Origin: Paraphysomonas bandaiensis
Taxonomy: Eukaryota; Chrysophyceae
Assembly: GCA_965644295.1 (NCBI GenBank)
Contig: CBFFRP010000041.1
Location: forward strand, 62,001 to 126,000
Reading direction: 5' to 3'
DNA: 64,000 nt
In this document: positions 35,733 through 47,109 of the stretch, piece after piece
Numbering within the stretch: position 1 is the first letter of the stretch
Layout of the letters: every line of letters begins with the position of its first letter
The notes under the pieces: generated by a model
The model's input: the letters and a program-made list of their open reading frames with translations, nothing else
Database searches by the model: none
Told to the model about the DNA's origin: nothing
Made by a program: the position numbers and the translations under genes

Positions 35733-36425
35733 CTACGTCGCTCTATATATGGTGTATAAGACAGGCGCAAGAGGTCTATTAAGAGGCTCATGCACAAACA
35801 CTTTCCAATTTCGTGTGCATAGAGAACGTGCTAAGGTGTCTACTGCATTCGTCTCAGTCTGACCCCCAGAGTGTCCATTGTAACATAATACTGAAACAAG
35901 ACCATTTTTCTTCAGCAATCTTAAGGAGATGTTTAAAGATGCCACTGTGTTTTCTGGAACTGTTATAATAGTTTTATCAGAACCAGGTAGATATCCCAGA
36001 TTATACGTCACAGCTGAAACACTGCCATCTTCGATCTCTTCTGGGAACGAAGCGTGATTCTGCTGCAGCAATCGTACTCTATTCATTTTTGCTTCACCAA
36101 TATGCGCTACAAGCCGTTCGTATGTATTGGATACTGCTACTTTCTATGAAATCAATGACGTTACGAAATTTCGGCGAAAAAGTAGGTATACCTGAATATC
36201 GAGTGCATAAAGTAATCCTGATTCCTCCGTTAATGCTAACCCTGCGAGAAATAAACTATCCTGACCGTTTCCGCAGGTTGCATCAATTACAATATCTCCT
36301 GGTTTGACTACTTGTTTGAGCATGGTGTGTGCCATGTGAAGGTGACTACTTGCTGCAACAAGTCCTGCACATGTCCTCTTCGAGGGCTGTGACATATTAA
36401 ATTTTCTTAATATAAGGGCCTGCAT
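35733..36425 (-). CDS. Putative rRNA/tRNA methylase (YtqB/MnmM-like)
   Basis: Two minus-strand exons (36192-36425 and 35733-36143) give 214 residues. The SAM-binding segment is GDIVIDATCGNGQDSLFLA; downstream VSAVTYNLGYLPGSDKTI matches the NLGYLPG signature of the bacterial YtqB/MnmM family, and VSVLCYNGHSGG resembles its YxGHxGG motif. In bacteria these enzymes modify the wobble uridine of tRNA; older annotations call them rRNA methylases. The short N-terminus MQALILRKFNMSQPSKRT is basic and could be an organellar targeting peptide, which would fit a mitochondrial tRNA role. This localisation is inferred. Confidence 0.82.
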
Positions 36426-37071
36426 AATTCAAGGCAGAGAATATATTCGTGACTGTTTAAATTCCAGTAACAGTTTTGCAAAATGGTGTTGTGCAAGTCA
36501 AGCAGTGACAATGAGGTGTGCATGTCCAGCAATGCATGGACTGTTCATACATTAACATCATAATTAAAATGGGCATATTCGGGGCATTGCAAAAACCTTT
36601 ATTTTATTGTATCAAAACTCCAATTTTCCTTAATTCCGGAGAAATCATGTGCAGGAGTTAACTGTTTGTTGATACTGCTGTGTACGTCGTAGAAATGAAC
36701 TTTTCAAACAGCGCAAAGGATACTACGAATAAACATGTCTTTTCTACAGTACTTTATTCAGAAAATATAATAAAAAATATAAATATCATGTATTTATAGC
36801 TATATTTCTTAAATATCACGTATTTTTATAGATGTATATGTGTGGGATATTTCAAATATTAATATTACAGCACATGTGCCACATAGTAAACATGGAAAGC
36901 TACGAGACCGATATATAGACATACAGGACCCACTGTTGGAATGTGGTCGATATAGTGCTATCTAACAAACACACACTTGTGTCTTTCTATCAACTTCATT
37001 ACAATCAGCTGTCGTTGTGTGTATCTGTAATAACCAGTCCGTATATATACATATCTGCCTCTACATAACAT
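36426..37071. other. Intergenic DNA before the FBF1-like gene
   Basis: AT-rich upstream region of the gene at 37072. No exon recognised. Confidence 0.45.
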
Positions 37072-40000
37072 ATGAGTCTATCCGGAGGCCTCATCCCTCT
37101 AGGAGGACAAGAGAAGTCCAGTACAGGTCTATCAGATATGGAGCCTCTTGCTCCTGTGAACTCAAAGAAGAGTGCACCTGTTACTGGTGGGTTTGATTCA
37201 TTTGATGATATATTAGATGCTCCCACACGACCTGTTAAGAAGAGCTCGAAAGGAAAATCAAAGAAAAAGAAAAAAGGATCTAGTAAGAAGAAGATGGATA
37301 TGGAGCAGTCTCTAGATAATGTTGATATGCCGTTATCTCCCGACTTTGGAGATTCACTGGACAGAGAAGCATTCGCTGGTCTAGAAGCTCCTAAAAATAT
37401 CGGTGCATCTGATTTAGAGGACAGGTATATATGTTACAGTTTGACAATGCACGAAGGAGTATATGAAGCCGTGCATACCTACGTGTATCATATTTTGTGT
37501 ATTTCTTTTGCATTATCGTCGTAATTCATGTGTGTAGTATATTGGGTTTATTAGGGGGTCCTAAACCGTCGAAGGGGTTGACTCGACCTCGAACAACTGC
37601 ATCTGCTGGTCATGCTACTGAAGATAAACCTTCTACTCGGCCATCAACTGGAGGTCCACGTAGTACGAAGTATGCGGATGACGAAGTGAACTCTGCTGCA
37701 CCTACATATAGCGCCCGTCGAGAGGCTGATGCAGAAGCGAATCCCACTCCTATGACGGCTCATGACCCTGAAATGAGTCTAGATTTGGACATTGACTCCC
37801 TTTTGCCAAATGATGCGGGCAGTATGGATGTCTCCCGCCCTCTAACCCATCCAGGTAGAAGGCGTCCGGTCCGGGATTGGACGGCAGACGAGGATACACC
37901 GTCCGCACGGACTAATACTGGAGGTAATTCAACTGGTATGCAAGATGGAGGTTTATTAGACGGGGAGGAAGGCGCACTAGCTGGTACTGCTCCCCTAGCC
38001 CCCTCCCGAAGTACCCGTCCTAGTACAGGTCGACCTACCACATCCTCTGCTGTACCTGCGACCGCTCCAATGACGGATGATATGGATGATTTCGATTTTG
38101 ATGTCGATGCTCTCCTTCCGGAAAGTGCACCGCTACGACCATCTAAGAGTGCGCCAGGACCGACTGCTTCGTCCTCGTCCAACACCCACATGGTGCGCTC
38201 TCACAGTCAGGGAAGTGAAACAGAGGTTCCTGGACCGCTGCCCGGTATATCCCGGAGTCGCTCTGGGAGTCGGAGTGCCAGTCCAGACAAGCATGCAGAT
38301 AGTGATGCTCATAATCCTCTTAAAACCACCGAAAATGAAGCCACAGAAAAATCAGGAGTAGAGTCGAAAAATAATGAGGATGATGTGGATATTGGGTTCA
38401 TGCCTTCCTTTCTAGAGACTGGAAGAGAGGGAAGAGGAAGACGGTAAACGTTTTGACAATATCTGACCAGTCATTGTGCCTGAACTACATGATGCTATAA
38501 TTTATTATTGTCTGTTAATCTGTACTTCTGTTCAGACAATTAGGGAGGGGACGAACTGCACGTCCACGCAGTTCAGGTGAAGGTACCAGCGGTGAGTTAG
38601 ATGCTCTTGACAAGGCCCTTGGCATTGGAGGGCCAGGAGGAAATACCGTGGGTAAGGCTGCAGGGGGGCGAGTTGTAAAGGTATTTCTGTGAATTTCTGC
38701 ACTTTTTGCGTCGAGCTCTTGCAGTCATGCGCTGGTGTATTCGCAATGATGCATACCTTCTAATATGAATACCTTGACAGAGTTTTGACTATAAGTACGC
38801 AGGCCGTGGACCCGTTCAGTCATGCGGACACTGCTGCGCATGAGTTGAAAGCCCAGCGACCTTCAGCTGACCAGGTGAATAGGACGGATTCCTACAGACC
38901 TGTTCACAGTACCGCGCCCATTTCCACAACCTCCGTGCCAACGGACAGTAAACCTGCAGAAACCACGACAGCTCCGGATAATTCCCCAGCAAATACTACC
39001 CCTGTATCGAATAAAAAAGCACCACATACGGAATTAACTCGTGATATTAGTGCTTCTTCGAATGTTAGTCTGCCTTCGTTGACACCGGTGAAGAGCTACC
39101 ATCCTGCGCAAGCTTCTGGGGCGACCTCAAGCTCAACGTTAGACTCACAGGAGCATCGGGAACGACCTAATAGTAGCGAACAGCCTAAAACACCGAAGCG
39201 ACGCTCCAGTGCTGGTTCCGCCACCAATACCCCTACCACGCCGAAACACGCTAGCGGACTAAACATAAGAGTTGATGAGAGTCATGACTCGTCCTCTTTG
39301 CATGCGCCCACTACGCCCAAATCTACTAGTGATAATATAGAAAGAGAAGCCGTGCATCATGCACAGAAGTCTCCTACTGGTCGGGGAAGTAGCGTGTCGT
39401 TTGCTATCAGTCCCACCCATGCAAGTGGAAATACTGGAAACACTACCCCTGGAAGTGCAAAACGAATTTTAAAGAAATCAAGTTCTTCGTATGAAATTGC
39501 CCCGGTTTCTAGTGTACCTGGGGGAAAGCCTCAATACTCATCGACATCGCCATCGACCTCAGGAAGTGGTAAAAAACGTGACTCGCATCAAAACCTCTCT
39601 ATGCCGTCCTGGTTATCTCCTAATGCCAGCGTAGACCTTAGTGGATCAACAACCTCCCCCGGAAAATCTCGCGATACTACAGTGCGTCAGCTGCAGCAGA
39701 AGATTGAAGAGCTTAGCATTCAGAAAGACACAATAGAGAAATACCTTCGCCTGGAGATAGAATCCCTTAAGGGCCGTCTTGAGAGCAGTGCTTCCGCTGG
39801 GAGTGGTGGTGCGACTGGAGATGCATTAAGTTCATCGCGTACTGAAGAGGTAGAAGATCTTAAGATGCGTCTCAAGGCTGCACTTGAAGAGAATGCTCGA
39901 TTGAAGGAAGAGTCTGTGATTGAGAAAATTCGACACCAAAAGGAAATTAATCATTTGCGGGAGCGGCATCAGGCCGATATGGATGCAGGTAATCTGAGTA

Positions 40001-42095
40001 AATCAGAAGAGATCGCGTTACTGGAACGCCGCCACACTGATGCTATCACCGCACTAAAGAAAATTCATAACGACGAGCTGAATGCCGTGAAACAACGCGC
40101 TAAGGCACGTGATACGTTGAATATATGCAGAGCTGCATGTGGTTAACTGTTATTAAATAGGACGGCGTTGCTTTAGATCATCTCAGTTCCCAAATATCTA
40201 CAACAACAGGATCTCTTAAACTTATCGAGGAACAGATAAGCCAGCAATACCGGGGCTTAGACGCAGTGAGGGAAGGGCAATTCGAGGCGCGAGAGAGATT
40301 GCTCATGGACATGGAAGCCAAGGCAAGGGAGCGTGCTGAAGCTGCGGAGAGCGAAGGATACAAACTCAAAGGTTTGTTATCTCATATGGAGCAGGTATGC
40401 CTCGATGTTTGCCAACTTATATTTAATTCACGGCTATAAATCGTGTACTGAAAAGAATATATGTTATTTAGGTGGTACAAAATCTCCGCAGTCAAGGTGG
40501 AGAAGAGAGAGAGAGACTCCGTATGGAACATCGGTATGTTGTACCATAGTCATATTTGTGTGCGTTCTATTCGGATGTTGCAGGCGCATTTTTACTTTTC
40601 TATAGGCGCATTGAGGCTCTTCAGGAAAGTGTTGAAAGTGAGCGTAGAGCCATTCAAGAGCGTGCAAGTGCTGAGATGACTGAGTTGAGGCGCAAGATGT
40701 CGATGATGGAAGAGCGCGAGAGAGAACATACTATGAAGCGTGCTGAGGAGCAGGCTGACTTGAACGAAATGAAGCGCAAGCTTGAAGCCGATCGGAAGGA
40801 ATTCGCCGCCTATGTCAGGTAGAGTGTGCGATCTGGTATTGTGATATGGGTAACAAGACTAATATGTAGTTCAAACGTCAAAGCAGCTGAACAAGGTGCC
40901 GTTAGGCTGAAAGAAGAGGAAAATCGCTTGAATCGACTACGAAGTGAAATATCGCAGGAGCGGAACGCATTGGAGAGGAGTAAGGAACAGGTAAAAGGTT
41001 AAGGAATATTATGTAATGGATACTAACTGGGAGCTCAGGCCAGTGCTGATCTTCTTTCTGCCGAAAAATGGCGCCAATCTGTCAGTGAAGCACAAGATGA
41101 TGTAAGTGGTATCGTGATGGACTATATAAATCGCTGTTAATTACTCGAATATTTAGATTGAACGCGAGAAAAGGGCCCTCCGGACAGCTGCATCTGAACT
41201 ACAAGATATGTCTGACAGACTTGTGGAGAGAGATAGAGAGGTTCGCTTATACATACTTGCTACTTGATAGGCATGTGTTCATACTGCTGTGACTAGCTGG
41301 AATACCGAGAAAAGTCTCTTCTAGAGAGGGAAAATAAACTTGAACAGGAGAAGAGTGAGGTGGAGTACATAAACCGACAATTGAATCAACGAGAGCAAGA
41401 AATAGCTGCCACTTATAAGCAGGTTGACTATTGTACTTGCGGTATTATGTGCTGTAGCGATGATATGCACAGGAAGGATGTGTGTTATGTTATATTATTT
41501 TAAACCTGGGTTAATTAACATTGACATTAAGGCGGAAGAACAGCGTTTAGAAATGCAAGAGATAGAAGATGAAATGCTACGTCGACGCGTAATGGTATCG
41601 TCGCAGAGGAGGGAAATGTCGCGATTACAGTTAAGTGGGGATAATCGACTGGTGCTATCAGGACGATTGAATAGGGATGGAGAGAAAGGTTCTGGGCGAT
41701 ATTATCCGTGTGACGAAGGAATTCATGACTCAATCCCATCGAAGCACACTGCAGGTGTCAATGGATGTCACTTCCCTCAGACTGGGAAGGAAAACAGCCG
41801 CCCACAAATAGACTCAAGTGTTGAAGAAGAAACTACCTCTAATTATAGTCCTATTGTTGCCGACAAGACTACTTTACCACAGAGCTCTACTGTAGAAGGT
41901 GCAAAAGCGGCAGATTTATTTGCGATTAGCGGCATTGATAAGAGGGTATGGGAGGCAGAAGTATTCTCTGCGAAGAAAGCGATGCAGGCTGCACGTGGAG
42001 GGGTACACAGAGCTTCTCAGGCTCGATTAAAAAGAGAGAATTTTATTCAGAGTGAAAATGATTTCTTATCTAAAATTCGCAGGCGTGATGATTGA
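37072..42095 (+). CDS. FBF1: FBF1-like ciliary transition-fibre coiled-coil protein
   Basis: Twelve exons (37072-37424, 37538-38443, 38536-38680, 38803-40104, 40161-40394, 40472-40533, 40606-40818, 40870-40990, 41039-41101, 41157-41240, 41297-41422, 41532-42095) give 1390 residues. The N-terminal half is low complexity, rich in S, T and P, with short acidic motifs (FDSFDDILDAP, DSILGLLGG, DFDFDVDALLPE). From about residue 690 to 1150 it is a long coiled coil (EELSIQKDTIEKYLRLEIES). The order disordered half, coiled coil, and an end FIQSENDFLSKIRR resembles FBF1, which sits on centriole transition fibres and gates proteins into cilia. The junction of exons 4 and 5 requires a GC donor (AAG|GCACGT). 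The identification is by architecture and local resemblance, not a proven orthology. Confidence 0.65.
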
Positions 42096-43163
42096 TGACG
42101 AGAATCACTGTGTTGTGCATTATAGACACCATATTTACTCACAGTGTTCTTGCTCTTCGTATTGTAAAAAGTAGTGATTGTGTTTTTATGCTCGTGGTCG
42201 TTGCGCTACACAACTTTATCCACTCACCTCTGTTGTGGAAATTGCTGAAATATGTTTCAGCCTATTCCGTTATCGGCATCATTGTTGACTAATGACCATT
42301 TTCAGATGATTAAGATCGTTGTAAGAGAAGTTTAAGTTAGTCAAACTAGATAGATTACTTTATTATAATTGTATACACAATTGTGTGTGTTGTCATGTAA
42401 CACATGTCAACAACATGATAAATTATTTCGTTCATGTCAACCACTGCTCAACTTCCGTATCTTGAATCGTCATGATATAATACTTCAGTTTCACAGTTAT
42501 AGCTATATAGCACCTTTGACTATTGACTACGTATTACTGTTTTTCACATTGTATTTAACGTATTCTACAGTACTATCTTAGAGAACCATACGTATTCCAA
42601 CAATCATATTATACACACAACACAACTATTCATTATTCATCAATTCTAAAGTATTTTATATTTACAGAGATAAATATATGAACGTAAACAATTAGAAGTG
42701 AGAAGGCGTTAAACTCGAAAAAAAATAATCCGAACCATAGCGAATATACTTAACCCAAGAAGCGATAACTCAAACCTAACTAGTATAACGTTACAGTGAA
42801 ATATTGGTTTCTCGTGCTTATTCTCTTTTCTACTATTCTACCTAGTCAAATTGGTAGTCTTCTCACATTATTTTTGGTACTACGCCTTCAATACAACGAG
42901 GACTAGTATTCAGTTATATATACTGAGGGTGTGAGTGTGCATTCATTTTGAAACTTTTATTTAAACTCACCCTTTCATTACTTTTATAGCTTCAAGTCCT
43001 GTGGTTTCTACAGTTTACAGAAATTTTAAGCGAAAGAGGAAAAAGAAGAAAACATTAACTTTCTTATTACTAGTCGTCGTATTTCGTAGGTTATATAATT
43101 TAGCACAGATATATATTGAAAAATCGCACATAAAACATGCTGCGACATAAATCTCATTGCCAC
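42096..43163. other. Intergenic DNA containing a repeat copy
   Basis: AT-rich spacer between FBF1-like (+) and the unknown minus-strand gene. It contains the R1 repeat copy at 42307-42604; nothing else is recognised. Confidence 0.5.
42307..42604 (+). repeat. Dispersed repeat R1, copy 2
   Basis: Inverted copy of the sequence at 1570-1848, readily aligned over nearly 280 bp, with a few indels. It lacks hAT-like ends here, so it is a fragment or an independent short element. Confidence 0.7.
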
Positions 43164-44488
43164 TTAATGAGTAGATATGATGTCGATGCATACAGATGGC
43201 GTAGGGGCCGCTGTTGGAACATTTGTGGGCTGAGATGTATTGAGGGCAGAATGGAGCTTCACATTGCATTGGATATTCGCTTCTTCAGCCAGTTCTCCAA
43301 CGATGAGGACATGAACAGTTTCCTTGGTGATATGTTCCGTTTGCTCAGTGGTGCATTGATCCTCTTTCGTTACAAATATAGAGTTCATCACGTTACGCTC
43401 ATATACAGACAGTGTGGTTGAGTCCACCAAACTGTGGACCGATCCCAACATACCGAATATCCCGGGTGGATAATCATATGGGCTGTTGATATATGATAGA
43501 GGAATAGGATAACTCGTGACATTAAAAAAAGTTCGTGTTTCGAATGCGAATCCCTCGACACAAATTACACTACTTTCTGTGGGGAAAACAACGTAGGCAA
43601 CTACTTCAGGGGTTGTGATCTCAAAATATGAAGCATCGTGGGAGTCGTGAGGAACGAGAACAAACCACACACTCCGAACCTTTACCTGCCAGGCGCGTAC
43701 AGAAAGAAACAAATCCTTTCCATTGTCAATAGTATTGACACTCGTCTGTAATTGCTGAATACATCCAGCGAGTTCACTTACAGTACATATACTCTCCTCC
43801 GAATCACAACCGGAGGGATACAGCAATTGTATCGCATTGCCGTTGGAGTTCGTCGCTATCGGCTCCGCAGAGGCGCGCGTGATATTACCCGATCCAATAA
43901 TAAAATTTGTATTAAAGTTCTCGTCTGTGTAGTTCGCAAGAATATTATATGCTCCCTCAGGGCCAAGCAGCCATGCAACCTCCACAAACACAGGCACTGG
44001 AGGAAGTACAGGCACGAACCATTCCTTTGAGCAATAGCTGTCATTAGGAAACACAAGCTTGAACTCAAAAGTAAATGTCCCATCTTCGTTACGAACAGGA
44101 CGACCATTCATTTTAGGAACAATGGGAGGAATTAATTGAGATCCTTGCGCAGGGTACCTATAAGAGAAGATCATATGAGCATATAGCATATAGGAGCATA
44201 CGAGATGTGGGTGTCTTACCACTCAGAATTCAGAACATCAGCAACATCAGGAATACTAATGAAAGCCACAGCCTCATCGATCGGTATGACACTCTCTGTA
44301 GTCACACTTGTCCATTCAAGAGCCCCCATAGCCTCCACAGACCTGAACCCCACCTCCAGCCAGTTGTAATCGATATACTCCTTCCGTATTAAGTCAAATG
44401 GAACGGCATTTATATTGCCAATCAATAATGAAGCAAGAATCAACAATATCATCACACTAGTTGTGGATATCACTATTAATATATACAC
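43164..44488 (-). CDS. Unknown membrane-anchored or secreted protein
   Basis: Two minus-strand exons (44220-44488 and 43164-44157) give 420 residues. The first 28 residues (MYILIVISTTSVMILLILAS...) form one strong hydrophobic segment, either an uncleaved anchor or a long signal peptide. The rest has many N-glycosylation-like sites (NYT, NIT, NVT, NTS), several cysteines and beta-rich sequence, consistent with an extracellular protein. It ends in a threonine/proline-rich stretch (SQPTNVPTAAPTP), as in mucin-like stalks. I recognise no domain. It might be a fragment whose further exons lie beyond, but the stop at 43164 fits a natural end. Confidence 0.6.
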
Positions 44489-44690
44489 ACGCTCTCTCTA
44501 TGTATGTATATATATATATATATATGGAAGAACCATGTGACGTTAATCTTCAAGAAGAACAACACTTCGCTCCACACAACAACTAGCTACACACACACCT
44601 ATCATCTACACCTACATACTGCTGTAGCTTGAGGACTATTTTTTGGGGAAGAACAAGGGTACCCTGGTACACATCAGGGTCCCATACATG
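44489..44690. other. Upstream region with (TA)n run
   Basis: Contains a (TA)n run at about 44506-44524 and no coding sequence. It is the upstream region of the minus-strand gene ending at 44488. Confidence 0.5.
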
Positions 44691-44742
44691 TACATACATA
44701 CATACATACATACATACATACATACATACATACATACATACA

Positions 44743-44774
<32 letters not shown>

Positions 44775-44883
44775 CATACATACATACATACATACATACA
44801 TACATACATACCTACATACCTACCTACATACCCTACCTACCTACCTACATACACACATACATACATACATACATACATACATA
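44691..44883. repeat. (CATA)n microsatellite, left of Tc1 element
   Basis: About 195 bp of CATA repeats with CCTA interruptions near 44810-44845. It ends at the TA that flanks the Tc1-like element and resumes on its right at 46459. Confidence 0.95.
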
Positions 44884-46458
44884 CAGTGTCGGTCAAAAAG
44901 AAAAGAACAACGGTTTTTTTGCGTTTTTTCAACACATGTCAAAAATCAGAGCAAACTCAAATAATAAAAAATGTAGAGCTTTTCAAGATACGTATTTTGA
45001 TATATGATGTTGTATATGTAATTTTTGCTCCTTCGTGAGATAAAGTGCCACCCTGGGTTTTCGCATTGACTCTAAAAACCCCTGTGTCATATTAAAATCT
45101 TATTACAACTTTAATGGAAGCGTTTAGACGCTATTACTTATAGTGAACTATTAAATACATTGTATGCACTGCAGTTTGATTCAGTTAGGATTGGATTTGG
45201 TTAATGGTACGTGTAGAACGGAGAGGCCGAAAGAAGCGAACTCCACGAACGCATTATCACATGAATAGTGCTGACAAGACGCAGCTACTCGCACTTCGAC
45301 ATGCCGGACTTACTTTTCGTGATACTGGGAAGCGGATGAAGCTAAATTCCGGCATTTTATGCAGAGTTTACAACAAAATATTCTCGACGAAAAGTTTCAA
45401 CCGCACTCCTGGCTCCGGTAGAAAGTGAATAACAACTGAAAGAGACGATGCCTTGAATGTCAGAGAAGTATAGAAGTATCGTACGGTAAGTGGACCACAC
45501 CTTAAAACTCTTTTTCCTTCACTTAAGGTATCAGAATGGACGTTAGACGCCGTATTAACAGTTGCTCCAACTTCCACTCAGAATGGGCCACAAGAAAGCC
45601 CTTTGTTAGCGAACGCAACAGGATTAGGAGATTGGAATGGGCGAGAGCTCACCTCAATTGGACTGTTGAACAGTGGAGAAAAGTTATTTGGTCGGACGAG
45701 TCCCCTTTTGTTCTTCGCTATCGCCGAAAGTAGCGTTGCTGGAGAGCTGTTGGCGAAAGATATGATCCGGCCTGTACTACAGCGACAGTGAAGCATGACG
45801 ATAAAATAATGGTTTGGGGATGTTTCTGTGCTCATGGCGTAGGAGATTTGTACCGTGTGGAGGGAATTTTAAGGAAGGAACAGTACCTATACATCGTTGA
45901 AAACCATTTCTATACCAGTGCAGAGCGACTATACCCTGATTTCGACTGTATTTTCCAAGGAGATAACGATCCGAAACACACCGCGAGAATTGTACGGCAA
46001 TCGTATGATGACCAAGATCTTATCCGTATGGATTGGCCCGCTCAATCTCCTGATTTGAACCCGATAGAGGATCTTTGGGCAATACTAGATTATCGCATGA
46101 AACACCGATCTTCCAACGACCTAAACGAGCTTTTTCAGCTGCTACTGAAGACATGGAATGAACTCCCAGTTAGCTTATTGTCTGATCTAGTAGATAGCAT
46201 GCCTAGAAGGTGCCAAGCTGTGATAGATGTGAAAGGATATGCCATTAAGTATTAAGTGGGGGGTTTTTATAAGAAGCCTAAAAATCAAGGTTTTGACACT
46301 TTAATTAAGAAAATTTTCACCAATTTTTAAGCTGAATAGCTCATTAGAAAGCCCTAAAAAAACTACACATTTCCTATTATTAGAGTAATATCCAGTTTTT
46401 ACATTTGCTTAGTGAAATTCTCAAAAAACCGTTGTTCTTTTTTTTTTGACCGACCCTG
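44884..46458 (+). mobile_element. Tc1/mariner transposon inserted in a (CATA)n array
   Basis: A 1575-bp element whose ends begin CAGTGTCGGTCAAAAAGAAA on the left and CAGGGTCGGTCAAAAAAAAA (reversed) on the right; the inverted ends share at least 35 bp with few mismatches. Both sides are flanked by TA, the Tc1 target, in the middle of CATA repeats. It carries a broken transposase. Confidence 0.92.
45204..46255 (+). pseudogene. Broken Tc1-type DD34E transposase
   Basis: The frame opens MVRVERRGRKKRTPRTHY with a paired-box-like DNA-binding region, but stops at 45426, resumes in another frame near 45540, and meets a further stop near 45731. The catalytic residues are still visible: WSDES, then GDNDPKHT, then SPDLNPIEDLW. 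The spacing between the last two catalytic acids is 34 residues, which is the Tc1 DD34E class. At least two stops and one frameshift make it inactive, and the copy is therefore old or relies on another source of enzyme. Confidence 0.9.
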
Positions 46459-46706
46459 TACATACATACATACATACATACATACATACATACATACATA
46501 CATACATACATACATACATACATACATACATACATACATACATACATACATACATACATACAAACATACATACATACATACATACATACATACATACATA
46601 CATACATACATACATACATACATACATACATACATACATACATACATACATACATACATACATACATACATACATACATACATACATACATACATACATA
46701 CATACA
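46459..46706. repeat. (CATA)n microsatellite, right of Tc1 element
   Basis: About 248 bp of CATA repeats with one CAAA interruption near 46562. Together with 44691-44883 it appears to be a single array split by the transposon. Confidence 0.95.
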
Positions 46707-47109
46707 CACGTATTTATACACTGTACGTAGGAATTCCTACACACATACCCATGTCCATACAGACAGGTATACTGACCAATGCATCGTACACCAGTTATCA
46801 GAATCCTGTGTATTCCAGGTATTCCCCAATATTCTGCCATACTTCAAATTCTTTGCAATGGCTTCAACATTTTTTCAACATGAATTCTAGAAATTTCACA
46901 AAAAAATGGCAAATATATAGTAAAAAATCCTATAAGAATTCTCATTTCTTCATATGACTCTTCAAGATACGGGAAAGCAACCTCCAATTATAGCGATTCT
47001 TGTTATGAATAATCGAAACAGATATGAGAGTCTACCATACATATATACATGCTCACACCACTCATCACAATAACACACTGTGGCTATATATAGAGAAACA
47101 ATTAAGAAT
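46707..47109. other. Intergenic DNA upstream of the exon-duplicated gene
   Basis: AT-rich sequence; no exon recognised. Confidence 0.4.

Noticed and set aside
37760-38191. Minus-strand 143-residue frame inside the FBF1-like gene
   Set aside because: Antisense shadow of a low-complexity coding exon.
46380-46957. Similar MYVC/HTYI frames at the third CATA block
   Set aside because: Microsatellite translation only.
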